64,000 nucleotides of DNA from Xenopus tropicalis (lineage: Eukaryota > Chordata > Amphibia > Anura > Pipidae). The position numbers and the translations under genes were made by a program. The stretch is from positions 297,686 through 361,685 of the forward strand of contig NC_030680.2 in assembly GCF_000004195.4 (NCBI RefSeq), in the 5' to 3' direction. A model generated the notes under the pieces. The model ran no database searches. It had not been told where the DNA came from and saw only the letters and a list, made by a program, of their open reading frames with translations. This document shows positions 47,336 to 60,598 of the stretch, piece after piece (position 1 is the stretch's first letter; each line of letters begins with the position of its first letter).

Positions 47336-48424
47336 TTGCAATGGGACCGGTTCCCCTGTAACAGACCCTACACCAGTCGCTGCAATGGGACCGATTCCCC
47401 TGTAACAGACCCCAAACCAGTAGCTGCAATGGGACCGGTTCCCCTGTAACAGACCCCACACCAGTAGCTGCAATGGGACCGGTTCCCCTGTAACAGACCC
47501 CACACCAGTCGCTGCAATGGGACCGGTTCCCCTGTAACAGACCCCACACCAGTCTCTGCAATGGGACCGGTTCCCCTGTAACAGACCCCACACCAGTAGC
47601 TGCAATGGGACCGGTTCCCCTGTAACAGACCCCAAACCAGTAGCTGCAATGGGACCGGTTCCCCTGTAACAGACCCCACACCAGTCGCTGCAATGGGACC
47701 GGTTCCCCTGTAACAGACCCTACACCATTAGCTGCAATGGGACCGGTTCCCCTGTAACAGACCCCACACCAGTAGCTGCAATGGGACCGGTTCCCCTGTA
47801 ACAGACCCCACACCAGTCGCTGCAATGGGACCGGTTCCCCTTTAACAGACCCTACACCAGTAGCTGCAATGGGACCGGTTCCCCTGTAACAGACCCCACA
47901 CCAGTGGCTGCAATGGGACCGGTTCCCCTGTAACAGACCCCACACCAGTGGCTGCAATGGGACCGGTTCCCCTGTAACAGACCCCACACCAGTCGCTGCA
48001 ATGGGACCGGTTCCCCTGTAACAGACCCCACACCAGTCGCTGCAATGGGACCGGTTCCCCTGTAACAGACCCCACACCAGTGGCTGCAATGGGACCGGTT
48101 CCCCTGTAACAGACCCCACACCAGTCTCTGCAATGGGACCGGTTCCCCTGTAACAGACCCCACACCAGTGGCTGCAATGGGACCGGTTCCCCTGTAACAG
48201 ACCCCACACCAGTGGCTGCAATGGGACCAGTTCCCCTGTAACAGACCCCACACCAGTGGCTGCAATGGGACCGGTTCCCCTGTAACAGACCCCACACCAG
48301 TAGCTGCAATGGGACCGGTTCCCCTGTAACAGACCCCACACCAGTGGCTGCAATGGGACCGGTTCCCCTGTAACAGACCCCACACCAGTCTCTGCAATGG
48401 GACCGGTTCCCCTGTAACAGACCC
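47336..48424. repeat. 44-bp minisatellite, first block, ~25 copies
   Basis: The unit contains GCAATGGGACCGGTTCCCCT and GTAACAGACCCCACACCAGT followed by AGC, CGC, GGC or CTC. Other variants are CCTACACC, CCAAACC and GATTCC. The block ends abruptly in GTAACAGACCCCC where the duplicated flank begins. Confidence 0.97.
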
Positions 48425-48425
48425 C

Positions 48426-48551
48426 CAAGCCGGACTTGGATTTCTTACTATTGAGTGCTATTCTGATACCTACTGGGAGCTGCTATCTTGCTCCCTTCCC
48501 ATTGTTCTGCTGATCGGCTGCTGGGGGGGAGGGGGGGGTATCACTCCAACT
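48426..48551 (-). mobile_element. Duplicated dispersed-repeat flank (copy 2)
   Basis: This is a near-identical copy of 47211-47335, starting CAAGCCGGACTTGGATTTCT and ending GTATCACTCCAACTTGCAAT, inserted between two blocks of the 44-bp array. The 1,215-bp offset indicates a tandem duplication of flank plus array. Confidence 0.9.
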
Positions 48552-51500
48552 TGCAATGGGACCGGTTCCCCTGTAACAGACCCTACACCAGTAGCTGCAA
48601 TGGGACCGGTTCCCCTGTAACAGACCCCACACCAGTAGCTGCAATGGGACCGGTTCCCCTGTAACAGACCCCACACCAGTAGCTGAAATGGGACCGGTTC
48701 CCCTGTAACAGACCCCACACCAGTCGCTGCAATGGGACCGATTCCCCTGTAACAGACCCCACACCAGTGGCTGCAATGGGACCGGTTCCCCTGTAACAGA
48801 CCCTACACCAGTCGCTGCAATGGGACCGATTCCCCTGTAACAGACCCCAAACCAGTAGCTGCAATGGGACCGGTTCCCCTGTAACAGACCCCACACCAGT
48901 CGCTGCAATGGGACCGGTTCCCCTGTAACAGACCCTACACCATTAGCTGCAATGGGACCGGTTCCCCTGTAACAGGCCCCACACCAGTCGCTGCAATGGG
49001 ACCGGTTCCCCTGTAACAGGCCCCACACCAGTCGCTGCAATGGGACCGGTTCCCCTGTAACAGACCCCACACCAGTAGCTGCAATGGGACCGGTTCCCCT
49101 GTAACAGACCCTACACCAGTCGCTGCAATGGGACCGGTTCCCCTGTAACAGACCCTACACCAGTAGCTGCAATGGGACCGGTTCCCCTGTAACAGACCCC
49201 ACACCAGTAGCTGCAATGGGACCGGTTCCCCTGTAACAGACCCCACACCAGTAGCTAAAATGGGACCGGTTCCCCTGTAACAGACCCCACACCAGTGGCT
49301 GCAATGGGACCAGTTCCCCTGTAAAAGACCCCACACCAGTGGCTGCAATGGGACCGGTTCCCCTGTAACAGACCCCAAACCAGTGGCTGCAATGGGACCG
49401 GTTCCCCTGTAACAGACCCCACACCAGTGGCTGCAATGGGACCGGTTCCCCTGTAACAGACCCCACACCAGTGGCTGCAATGGGACCGGTTCCCCTGTAA
49501 CAGACCCCACACCAGTCGCTGCAATGGGACCGGTTCCCCTGTAACAGACCCCACACCAGTGGCTGCAATGGGACCGGTTCCCCTGTAACAGACCCCACAC
49601 CAGTGGCTGCAATGGGACCGGTTCCCCTGTAACAGACCCCACACCAGTCGCTGCAATGGGACCGGTTCCCCTGTAACAGACCCCACACCAGTAGCTGCAA
49701 TGGGACCGGTTCCCCTGTAACAGACCCCACACCAGTCGCTGCAATGGGACCGGTTCCCCTGTAACAGACCCCACACCAGTAGCTGCAATGGGACCGGTTT
49801 CCCCTGTAACAGACCCCACACCAGTCTCTGCAATGGGACCGGTTCCCCTGTAACAGACCCCACACCAGTGGCTGCAATGGGACTGGTTCCCCTGTAACAG
49901 ACCCCACACCAGTCTCTGCAATGGGACCGGTTCCCCTGTAACAGACCCCACACCAGTCGCTGCAATGGGACCGGTTCCCCTGTAACAGACCCCAAACCAG
50001 TGGCTGCAATGGGACCGGTTCCCCTGTAACAGACCCCAAACCAGTCTCTGCAATGGGACCGGTTTCCCCTGTAACAGACCCCACACCAGTCGCTGCAATG
50101 GGACCGGTTCCCCTGTAACAGACCCCACACCAGTGGCTGCAATGGGACCGGTTCCCCTGTAACAGACCCCATACCAGTAGCTGCAATGGGACCGGTTCCC
50201 CTGTAACAGACCCCACACCAGTCTCTGCAATGGGACCGGTTGCCCTGTAACCGACCCCACACCAGTCTCTGCAATGGGACCGGTTCCCCTGTAACAGACC
50301 CTACACCAGTAGCTGCAATGGGACCGGTTCCCCTGTAACAGACCCCACACCAGTCGCTGCAATGGGACCGGTTCCCCTGTAACAGACCCCACACCAGTGG
50401 CTGCAATGGGACCGGTTCCCCTGTAACAGACCCCACACCAGTAGCTGCAATGGGACCGGTTCCCCTGTAACCGACCCCACACCAGTCTCTGCAATGGGAC
50501 CGGTTCCCCTGTAACAGACCCTACACCAGTCGCTGCAATGGGACCGGTTCCCCTGTAACAGACCCCACACCAGTAGCTGCAATGGGACCGGTTCCCCTGT
50601 AACAGACCCCACACCAGTCTCTGCAATGGGACCGGTTCCCCTGTAACAGACCCCACACCAGTCTCTGCAATGGGACCGGTTCCCCTGTAACAGACCCCCA
50701 AACCAGTCTCTGCAATGGGACCGGTTCCCCTGTAACAGACCCCACACCAGTTGCTGCAATGGGACCGGTTCCCCTGTAACAGACCCCACACCAGTCGCTG
50801 CAATGGGACCGGTTCCCCTGTAACAGACCCCACACCAGTAGCTTGCAATGGGACCGGTTCCCCTGTAACAGACCCCACACCAGTCTCTGCAATGGGACCG
50901 GTTGCCCTGTAACAGACCCCACACCAGTCTCTGCAATGGGACCGGTTCCCCTGTAACAGACCCCACACCAGTGGCTGCAATGGGACCAGTTCCCCTGTAA
51001 CAGACCCCACACCAGTGGCTGCAATGGGACCGGTTCCCCTGTAAACAGATCCTACACCAGTAGCTGCAATGGGACCGGTTCCCCTGTAACAGACCCCACA
51101 CCAGTAGCTGCAATGGGACCGGTTCCCCTGTAACAGACCCCACACCAGTCTCTGCAATGGGACCGGTTGCCCTGTAACAGACCCCACACCAGTCTCTGCA
51201 ATGGGACCGGTTCCCCTGTAACAGACCCCACACCAGTAGCTGCAATGGGACCAGTTCCCTTGTAACAGACCCCACACCAGTGGCTGCAATGGGACCGGTT
51301 CCCCTGTAACAGACCCTACACCAGTAGCTGCAATGGGACCGGTTTCCCCTGTAACAGACCCACACCAGTAGCTGCAATGGGACCGGTTCCCCTGTAACAG
51401 ACCCCACACCAGTGGCTGCAATGGGACCGGTTCCCCTGTAACAGACCCCACACCAGTCGCTGCAATGGGACCGGTTCCCCTGTAACAGACCCCACACCAG

Positions 51501-52927
51501 TCGCTGCAATGGGACCGGTTCCCCTGTAACAGACCCCACACCAATCTCTGCAATGGGACCGGTTCCCCTGTAACAGACCCCACACCAGTCGCTGCAATGG
51601 GACCGGTTCCCCTGTAACAGACCCCACACCAGTGGCTGCAATGGGACCGGTTCCCCTGTAACAGACCCCACACCAGTCTCTGCAATGGGACCGGTTCCCC
51701 TGTAACAGACCCCACACCAGTGGCTGCAATGGGACCGGTTCCCCTGTAACAGACCCCACACCAATCTCTGCAATGGGACCGGTTCCCCTGTAAACAGACC
51801 CCACACCAGTCGCTGCAATGGGACCGTTCCCCTGTAACAGACCCCACACCAGTGGCTGCAATGGGACCGGTTCCCCTGTAACAGACCCCACACCAGTAGC
51901 TGCAATGGGACCGGTTCCCCTGTAACAGACCCCACACCAGTCTCTGCAATGGGACCGGTTGCCCTGTAACCGACCCCACACCAGTCTCTGCAATGGGACC
52001 GGTTCCCCTGTAACAGACCCTACACCAGTAGCTGCAATGGGACCGGTTCCCCTGTAACAGACCCCACACCAGTCGCTGCAATGGGACCGGTTCCCCTGTA
52101 ACAGACCCTACACCAGTGGCTGCAATGGGACCGGTTCCCCTGTAACAGACCCCACACCAGTAGCTGCAATGGGACCGGTTCCCCTGTAACAGACCCCACA
52201 CCAGTGGCTGCAATGGGACCGGTTCCCCTGTAACAGACCCCACACCAGTAGCTGCAATGGGACCGGTTCCCCTGTAACAGACCCCACACCAGTCTCTGCA
52301 ATGGGACCGGTTGCCCTGTAACAGACCCCAAACCAGTCTCTGCAATGGGACCGGTTCCCCTGTAACAGACCCCACACCAGTAGCTGCAATGGGACCGGTT
52401 CCCCTGTAACAGACCCCACACCAGTCTCTGCAATGGGACCGGTTCCCCTGTAACAGACCCCAAACCAGTCTCTGCAATGGGACCGGTTCCCCTGTAACAG
52501 ACCCCACACCAGTCGCTGCAATGGGACCGGTTCCCCTGTAACAGACCCCACACCAGTCGCTGCAATGGGACCGGTTCCCCTGTAACAGACCCCACACCAG
52601 TAGCTGCAATGGGACCGGTTCCCCTGTAACAGACCCCACACCAGTCGCTGCAATGGGACCGGTTCCCCTGTAACAGACCCCACACCAGTAGCTGCAATGG
52701 GACCGGTTCCCCTGTAACAGACCCCACACCAGTCTCTGCAATGGGACCGGTTGCCCTGTAACAGACCCCACACCAGTCTCTGCAATGGGACCGGTTCCCC
52801 TGTAACAGACCCCACACCAGTAGCTGCAATGGGACCAGTTCCCCTGTAATAGACCCCACACCAGTAGCTGCAATGGGACCGGTTCCCCTGTAACAGACCC
52901 CACACCAGTCTCTGCAATGGGACCGGT
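48552..52927. repeat. 44-bp minisatellite, second block, ~99 copies
   Basis: Same unit as the first block, with the three-base code after CCAGT (AGC, CGC, GGC, CTC) and rarer markers (GGTTGCCCTG, CCGACCCC, CTAAAAT, GTAAACAG). Markers recur in blocks, showing higher-order duplication. The last unit breaks at GGACCGGTCGAGCC. Minus-strand frames remain open for up to 1,346 codons but shift between the three frames at single-base indels, as expected for non-coding repeats. Confidence 0.97.
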
Positions 52928-52989
52928 CGAGCCGCTGCTGCAGTGCCGCTGATGCTGTTGGCTTGGAGATTTCATTCATGCTTCTCCCC

Positions 52990-53296
52990 CACCCTCCCCC
53001 TCCCGCTCCCTATTCAGTAGAAAACACACGAGTGGGTGGGCTTTTCTCTCCCCCATCAATCAGACCCTGATGCACTGGAGCCCCAGTCACAGCAGCGCAG
53101 GGAGAGGAGCGCAGGGCTTGTGGGGGGGATTCTATCAGCCGGACTTGCCCCCCTTGGATTGTCGTTTCCTGGGAGATCAAAGACTACCCCCCCCCACACA
53201 CACATTTCCCAGCATCCCCTGTGGGGAGAATCTCTGCATCCTGCTCTGGATCGGCCCCCCGTCTGAATCACAAGAGGGAAATTCTCATCTGCCCAG
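52990..53296 (+). other. Candidate untranslated first exon with splice donor
   Basis: A GC-rich, non-repetitive segment follows the 44-bp array and ends in TCTGCCCAG|GTAAGTGCCC, a near-consensus 5' splice site. Upstream is a purine-rich stretch (CAGCGCAGGGAGAGGAGCGC, 53090-53109) typical of 5' UTRs, and CATTTCCCAGCATCCCC at 53202 includes the TCCCAGCA core of ZNF143 sites. The start is arbitrary, as no TATA box or initiator is clear. A frame from the ATG at 53070 stays open to the donor (75 codons) but resembles no known protein. No partner exon is seen up to 64 kb. Confidence 0.4.
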
Positions 53297-54026
53297 GTAA
53301 GTGCCCCTGTCTATCTGCCCCTCTCTTTGTCCCAACACATTGATGCAGTAGGCAGGGGGGTAGGTACTGGTGGGGGCTGTGATGGTGGATGGAGTGAATG
53401 AGATGCTGCTGGGGGGGGGGGATACACTAATCTGCTGTTCTTCAATGGATCCGGCTTATTTACTGACAGCAGCTCCTGCCCCCGGCTGGGGCACAATTTC
53501 CTCTCCTGGGCAGTTCTACCACACTCTCTGCTTTGGGATTTACTCATCCGGCTCCTGTTTGGGGGGGGTCTGGGCTAATTGAACATCATTCTACCCTTCT
53601 GCACCAGTTGCCCCTGTCCCAACCTGCCCTGTTGCCCCAGCTCAGACCTGTCCTGTTCCCTAACCCTGCCACCACTGCACAAACCTACCCTGTCTCCCTT
53701 CCATACGGGGGCAAGTAAATAAGGAAACCCCCAGACAAGCCTGCCTGACCAATATCTGGCCTGAAATGGGGCAAATATTCATAGGGCAGGGTTACAAATC
53801 CCGTCAGGGCAAATATCACATCAGTTCATACTGTGGGGGTCGCCCCATTTAGGGTGGGAATATTAAATTGGGTGGATGTACATTTAAATCTCTGCTCTTT
53901 TAGGGACGTTGACCAACCAGTGGATCTGAATATGTCCGACAGGTAGCAGCCTGATGTGATTGTGATCCGATAGGCCAAATAATCAGATTACAATAAAGGT
54001 AAATGGAACCTTTCTTGTATCAATGA
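53297..54026. other. Non-array sequence after the donor (putative intron)
   Basis: Contains a G-run (53411-53420) and pyrimidine-rich stretches. No second exon, array or RNA gene is recognisable. It runs into the 48-bp array at 54027. Confidence 0.4.
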
Positions 54027-57000
54027 CCGACATTATATTCCCAGCCTGTATGTAATAATAGCACAGTTATATACCCGACATTATATACCCAGCCTGTATG
54101 TAATAATGGCACAGTTATATACCCGACATTATATTCCCAGCCCGTATGTAATAATGGCACAGTTATATACCCGACATTATATTCCCAGCCCGTATGTAAT
54201 AATGGCACAGTTATATACCCGACATTATATTCCCAGCCCGTATGTAATAATGGCACAGTTATATACCCGACATTATATACCCAGCCTGTATGTAATAATG
54301 GCACAGTTATATACCCGACATTATATACCCAGCCTGTATGTAATAATGGCACAGTTATATACCCGACATTATATTCCCAGCCCGTATGTAATAATGGCAC
54401 AGTTATATACCCGACAGTATATACCCAGCCTGTATGTAATAATGGCACAGTTATATACACGACATTATATACCCAGCCCGTATGTAATAATGGCACAGTT
54501 ATATACCCGACATTATATTCCCAGCCCGTATGTAATAATGGCACAGTTATATACCCGACATTATATTCCCAGCCCGTATGTAATAATGGCACAGTTATAT
54601 ACCCGACATTATATTCCCAGCCCGTATGTAATAATGGCACAGTTATATACCCGACATTATATTCCCAGCCCGTATGTAATAATGGCACAGTTATATACCC
54701 GACATTATATTCCCAGCCCGTATATAATAATGGCACAGTTATATACCCGACATTAAATTCCCAGCCCATACGTAATAATAACACAGTTATATACCCGACA
54801 TTATATTCCCAGCCCATACGTAATAATGGCACAGTTATATACCCAACATTATATTCCCAGCCCGTATGTAATAATGGCACAGTTATATACTCGACATTAT
54901 ATACCCAGCCTGTATGTAATAATGGCACATTTATATGCCCAACATTGTATTTCCAGCCTGTATGTAATAATAGCACAGTTATATACCCGACATTATATTC
55001 CCAGCCCATACGTAATAATGGCACAGTTATATACCCGACATTATATTCCCAGCCCGTATGTAATAATGGCACAGTTATATACCCGACATTATATACCCAG
55101 CCTGTATGTAATAATGGCACATTTATATGCCCAACATTGTATTTCCAGCCTGTATGTAATAATAGCACAGTTATATACCCGACATTATATACCCAGCCTG
55201 TATGTAATAATGGCACAGTTATATGCCCAACATTGTATTCCGAGCCCATATGTAGTAATAGCACAGTTATATACCTGACATTATATTCCCAGCCCGTATG
55301 TAATAATAGCACAGTTATATACCCGACATTATATTCCCAGCCTGTATGTAATAATGGCACAGTTATATACCCGACATTATATTCCCAGCCCGTATATAAT
55401 AATGGCACAGTTATATACCCGACATTATATACCCAGCCTGTATGTAATAATGGCACAGTTATATACCCGACATTATATTCCCAGCCTATATGTAATAATG
55501 GCACAGTTATATACCCAACATTATATTCCCAGCCCGTATGTAATAATGGCACAGTTATATACCCGACATTATATACCCAGCCTGTATGTAATAATGGCAC
55601 AGTTATATACCCGACATTATATTCCCAGCCTATATGTAATAATGGCACAATTATATACCCGACATTATATTCCCAGCCCGTATGTAATAATGGCACAGTT
55701 ATATACCCGACATTATATTCCCAGCCTGTATGTAATAATGGCACAGTTATATACCCGACATTATATACCCAGCCCATACGTAATAATGGCACAGTTATAT
55801 ACCCGACATTAAATTCCCAGCCCATACGTAATAATAACACAGTTATATACCCGACATTATATTCCCAGCCCATACGTAATAATGGCACAGTTATATACCC
55901 AACATTATAGTCCCAGCCCGTATGTAATAATGGCACAGTTATATACTCGACATTATATACCCAGCCTGTATGTAATAATGGCACATTTATATGCCCAACA
56001 TTGTATTTCCAGCCTGTATGTAATAATAGCACAGTTATATACCCGACATTATATTCCCAGCCCATACGTAATAATGGCACAGTTATATACCCGACATTAT
56101 ATTCCCAGCCCGTATGTAATAATGGCACAGTTATATACCCGACATTATATACCCAGCCTGTATGTAATAATGGCACATTTATATGCCCAACATTGTATTT
56201 CCAGCCTGTATGTAATAATAGCACAGTTATATACCCGACATTATATACCCAGCCTGTATGTAATAATGGCACAGTTATATGCCCAACATTGTATTCCGAG
56301 CCCATATGTAGTAATAGCACAGTTATATGCCTGACATTATATTCCCAGCCCGTATGTAATAATAGCACAGTTATATACCCGACATTATATTCCCAGCCTG
56401 TATGTAATAATGGCACAGTTATATACCCGACATTATATTCCCAGCCCGTATGTAATAATGGCACAGTTATATACCCGACATTATATACCCAGCCTGTATG
56501 TAATAATGGCACAGTTATATACCTGACATTATATTCCCAGCCCGTATGTAATAATGGCACAGTTATATACCCGACATTATATTCCCAGCCCGTATGTAAT
56601 AATGGCACAGTTATATACCCGACATTATATACCCAGCCCGTATGTAATAATGGCACAGTTATATAGCCGACATTATATACCCAGCCTGTATGTAATAATG
56701 GCACAGTAATATACCCGACATTATATTCCCAGCCCGTATGTAATAATGGCACAGTTATATACCCGACATTATATTCCCAGCCCGTATGTAATAAAGGCAC
56801 AGTTATATACCCGACATTATATTTCCAGCCCGTATGTAATAAAGGCACAGTTATATACCCGACATTATATTCCCAGGCCGTATGTAATAACGGCACAGTT
56901 ATATGCCCGACACTATATACCCAGCCCGTATGTACTAATGGCACAGTTATATGCCCAACATTATATACCCAGCTTGTATGTAATTATGGCATACTGATAT

Positions 57001-57160
57001 GCCCAACATTTTATTCCCAGCCTGTATGTAATAATGGCACAGTTATATGCCCAACATTATATTCCCAGCCGGTATGTAATAATGGCACAGTTATATACCC
57101 GACATTATATTCCCAGCCCGTATGTAATAATGGCATAGTTATATGCCCAAAATAATATAC
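54027..57160. repeat. 48-bp minisatellite, ~65 copies
   Basis: The unit contains TTATATACCCGACATTATAT, TCCCAGCCCGTATGTAATAA and TGGCACAG. Variants include ATATACCCAG, AGCCTGT, CCATACG, CATTTATATGCCC and CATTGTATTTCC. The 16-codon period keeps frames open on both strands (one is 974 codons); the lack of any non-repeat domain argues against coding. A block of variants is duplicated at a 1,056-bp offset. Confidence 0.97.
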
Positions 57161-57169
57161 TCAGCCAGC

Positions 57170-60100
57170 ACACCCACACTTTAGTGAATTCCCCCTTTGA
57201 GAACTGGGTACTTACCCACACTTTAGTGAATTCCCCCATTGAGAACTGGGTACTTACCAACACTTTAGTGAATTCCCCCTCTGAGAACTGGGTACTTACC
57301 CACACTTTAGTGAATTCCCCCTCTGAGAACTGGGTACTTACCGACTCTTTAGTGAATTCCCCCTTTGAGAACTGGGTACTTACCCACACTTTAGTGAATC
57401 CTCCTTTGAGAACTGGGTACTTACCCACACTTTAATGAATTCCCCCTTTGAGAACTGGGTACTTACCCACACTTTAGTGAATTCCCCCTCTGAGAACTGG
57501 GTACTTACCCACACTTTAGTGAATTCCCCCTCTGAGAACTGGGTACTTACCGACACTTTAGTGAATTCCCCCTCTGAGAACTGGGTACTTACCCACACTT
57601 TAGTGAATTCCCCCTCTGAGAACTGGGTACTTACCCACACTTTAATGAATTCCCCCTTTGAGAACTGGGTACTTACCGACACTTTAGTGAATTCCCCCTT
57701 TTAGAACTGGGTACCTACCCACACTTTAGTGAATTCCCCCTCTGAGAACTGGGTACTTACCCACACTTTAATGAATTCCCCCTTTGAGAACTGGGTACTT
57801 ACCGACACTTTAGTGAATTCCCCCTTTTAGAACTGGGTACTTACCCATACTTTAGTGAATTCCCCCTTTGAGAACTGGGTACTTACGCACACTTTAGTGA
57901 TTTCCCCCTTTGAGAACTGGGTACTTACCCACACTTTAATGAATTCCCCCTTTGAGAACTGGGTACTTACCGACACTTTAGTGAATTCCCCCTTTTAGAA
58001 CTGGGTACTTACCCACACTTTAGTGAATTCCCCCTCTGAGAACTGGGTACTTACCCACACTTTAATGAATTCCCCCTTTGAGAACTGGGTACTTACCGAC
58101 ACTTTAGTGAATTCCCCCTTTTAGAACTGGGTACTTACCCACACTTTAGTGAATTCCCCCTTTGAGAACTGGGTACTTACGCACACTTTAGTGATTTCCC
58201 CCTTTGAGAACTGGGTACTTACCCACACTTTAATGAATTCCCCCTCTGAGAACTGGGTACTTACCAACACTTTAATGAATTCCCCCTCTGAGAACTGGGT
58301 ACTTACTGACATTTTAATGAATTCCCCCTTTGAGAACTGGGTACTTACCAACACTTTAGTGAATTCCCCCTTTGAGAACTGGGTACTTACCCACACTTTA
58401 GTGAATTCCTCCTTTGAGAACTGGGTACTTACCAACACTTTAATGAATTCCCCCGTTGAGAACTGGGTACTTACCCACACTTTAGTGAATTCCCCCTCTG
58501 AGAACTGGGTACTTACCGACACTTTAGTGAATTCCCCCTTTGAGAATTGGGTACTTACCCACACTTTAGTGAATTCCCCCTTTGAGAACTGGATACTTAC
58601 CCACACTTTAGTGAATTCCCCCTCTGAGAACTGGGTACTTACCCACACTTTAGTGAATTCCCCCGTTGAGAACTGGGTACTTACCCACACTTTAGTGAAT
58701 TCCCCCTCTGAGAACTGGGTACTTACCGACACTTTAGTGAATTCCCCCTCTGAGAACTGGGTACTTACCCACACTTTAGTGAATTCCCCCTCTGAGAACT
58801 GGGTACTTACCCACACTTTAGTGAATTCCCCCGTTGAGAACTGGGTACTTACCCACACTTTAGTGAATTCCCCCTTTGAGAACTGGATACTTACCCACAC
58901 TTTAGTGAATTCCCCCTCTGAGAACTGGGTACTTACCCACACTTTAGTGAATTCCCCCTTTGAGAACTGGGTACTTACCGACACTTTAGTGAATTCCCCC
59001 TTTGAGAACTAGGTACTTACCCACACTTTAGTGATTTCCCCCTCTGAGAACTGGGTACTTACCAACACTTTAGTGAATTCCCCCTCTGAGAACTGGGTAC
59101 TTACCCACACTTTAATGAATTCCCCCTCTGAGAACTGGGTACTTACCAACACTTTTGTGAATTCCCCCTCTGAGAACTAGGCAGTTACCGACACTTTAAT
59201 GAATTCCCCCTCTGAGAACTGGGTACTTACCCACACTTTAATGAATTCCCCCTCTGAGAACTGGGTACTTACCCACACTTTAATGAATTCCCCCTCCGAG
59301 AACTGGGTACCTACCCACACTTTAGTGAATTCCCCCTTTTAGAACTGGGTACTTACCCACACTTTAGTGAATTCCCCCTTTGAGAACTGGGTACTTACCC
59401 ACACTTTAGTGAATTCCCCCTCTGAGAACTGGGTACTTACCCACACTTTAGTGAATTCTCCCTTTGAGAACTGGGTACTTACCAACACTTTAGTGAATTC
59501 CCCCTTTGAGAACTGGGTACTTACCGACACTTTAATTAATTCCCCCTCTTAGAACTGGGTACTTACCAACACTTTTGTGAATTCCCCCTTTGAGAACTAG
59601 GCAGTTACCGACACTTTAATGAATTCCCCCTCTGAGAACTGGGTACTTACCCACACTTTAGTGAATTCCCCCTTTTAGAACTGGGTACCTACCCACACTT
59701 TAGTGATTTCCCCCTTTTAGAACTGGGTACTTACCCACACTTTAGTGAATTCCCCCTCTGAGAACTGGGTACTTACCCACACTTTAATGAATACCCCCTC
59801 TGAGAACTGGGTACTTACCCACACTTTAATGAATTCCCCCTTTGAGAACTGGGTACTTACCGACACTTTAGTGAATTCCCCCTTTTAGAACTGGGTACTT
59901 ACCCACACTTTAATGAATACCCCCTCTGAGAACTGGGTACTTACCCACACTTTAATGAATACCCCCTCTGAGAACTGGGTACTTACCCACACTTTAATGA
60001 ATACCCCCTCTGAGAACTGGGTACTTACCCACACTTTAATGAATACCCCCTCTTAGAACTGGGTACTTACCCACACTTTAATGAATTCCCCCTTTTAGAA

Positions 60101-60598
60101 CTGGGTACTTACCCACACTTTAGTGAATTCCCCCTCTGAGAACTGGGTACTTACCCACACTTTAATGAATTCCCCCTTTGAGAACTGGGTACTTACCGAC
60201 ACTTTAGTTAATTCCCCCTTTGAGAACTGGGTACTTACCCACACTTTAGTGAATTCCCTCTCTGAGAACTGGGTACTTACCCACACTTTAATGAATTCCC
60301 CCTTTGAGAACTGGGTACTTACCCACACTTTAATGAATTCCCCCTTTGAGAACTGGGTACTTACCCACACTTTAGTGAATTCCCCCTTTGAGAACTGGGT
60401 ACTTACCCACACTTTAGTGAATTCCCCCTTTGAGAACTGGGTTCTTACCCACACTTTAGTGAATTCCCCCTTTGAGAACTGGGTACTTACCCACACTTTA
60501 GTGAATTCCCCCTTTGAGAACTCGGTACTTACCAAGACTTTAATGAATTCCCCCTTTGAGAACTGGGTACTTATCCACACTTTAGTGAATTCTCCCCA
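57170..60598. repeat. 42-bp minisatellite, ~82 copies
   Basis: The unit contains CACACTTTAGTGAATTCCCC and CTTTGAGAACTGGGTACTTA with CC. Variants are CTCTGAG, CTTTTAG, TTTAATG, CCGAC, CCAAC, GATTTCC and ATACCCC. GAATTC is present in most units. The 14-codon period leaves both strands open except where CTTTTAG introduces a stop, which breaks the longest frames. It joins the 48-bp array after only about 10 bp. Confidence 0.97.

Noticed and set aside
48935..52975. A 1,346-codon minus-strand frame over the 44-bp array
   Set aside because: The peptide is the same three frames of one repeat unit alternating at indels; overlapping long frames exist in all three phases, as expected for non-coding DNA.
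54020..56944. A 974-codon frame over the 48-bp array, open on both strands
   Set aside because: The unit is 16 codons and stop-free by composition; variation between units shows no sign of codon-level constraint that I can see.
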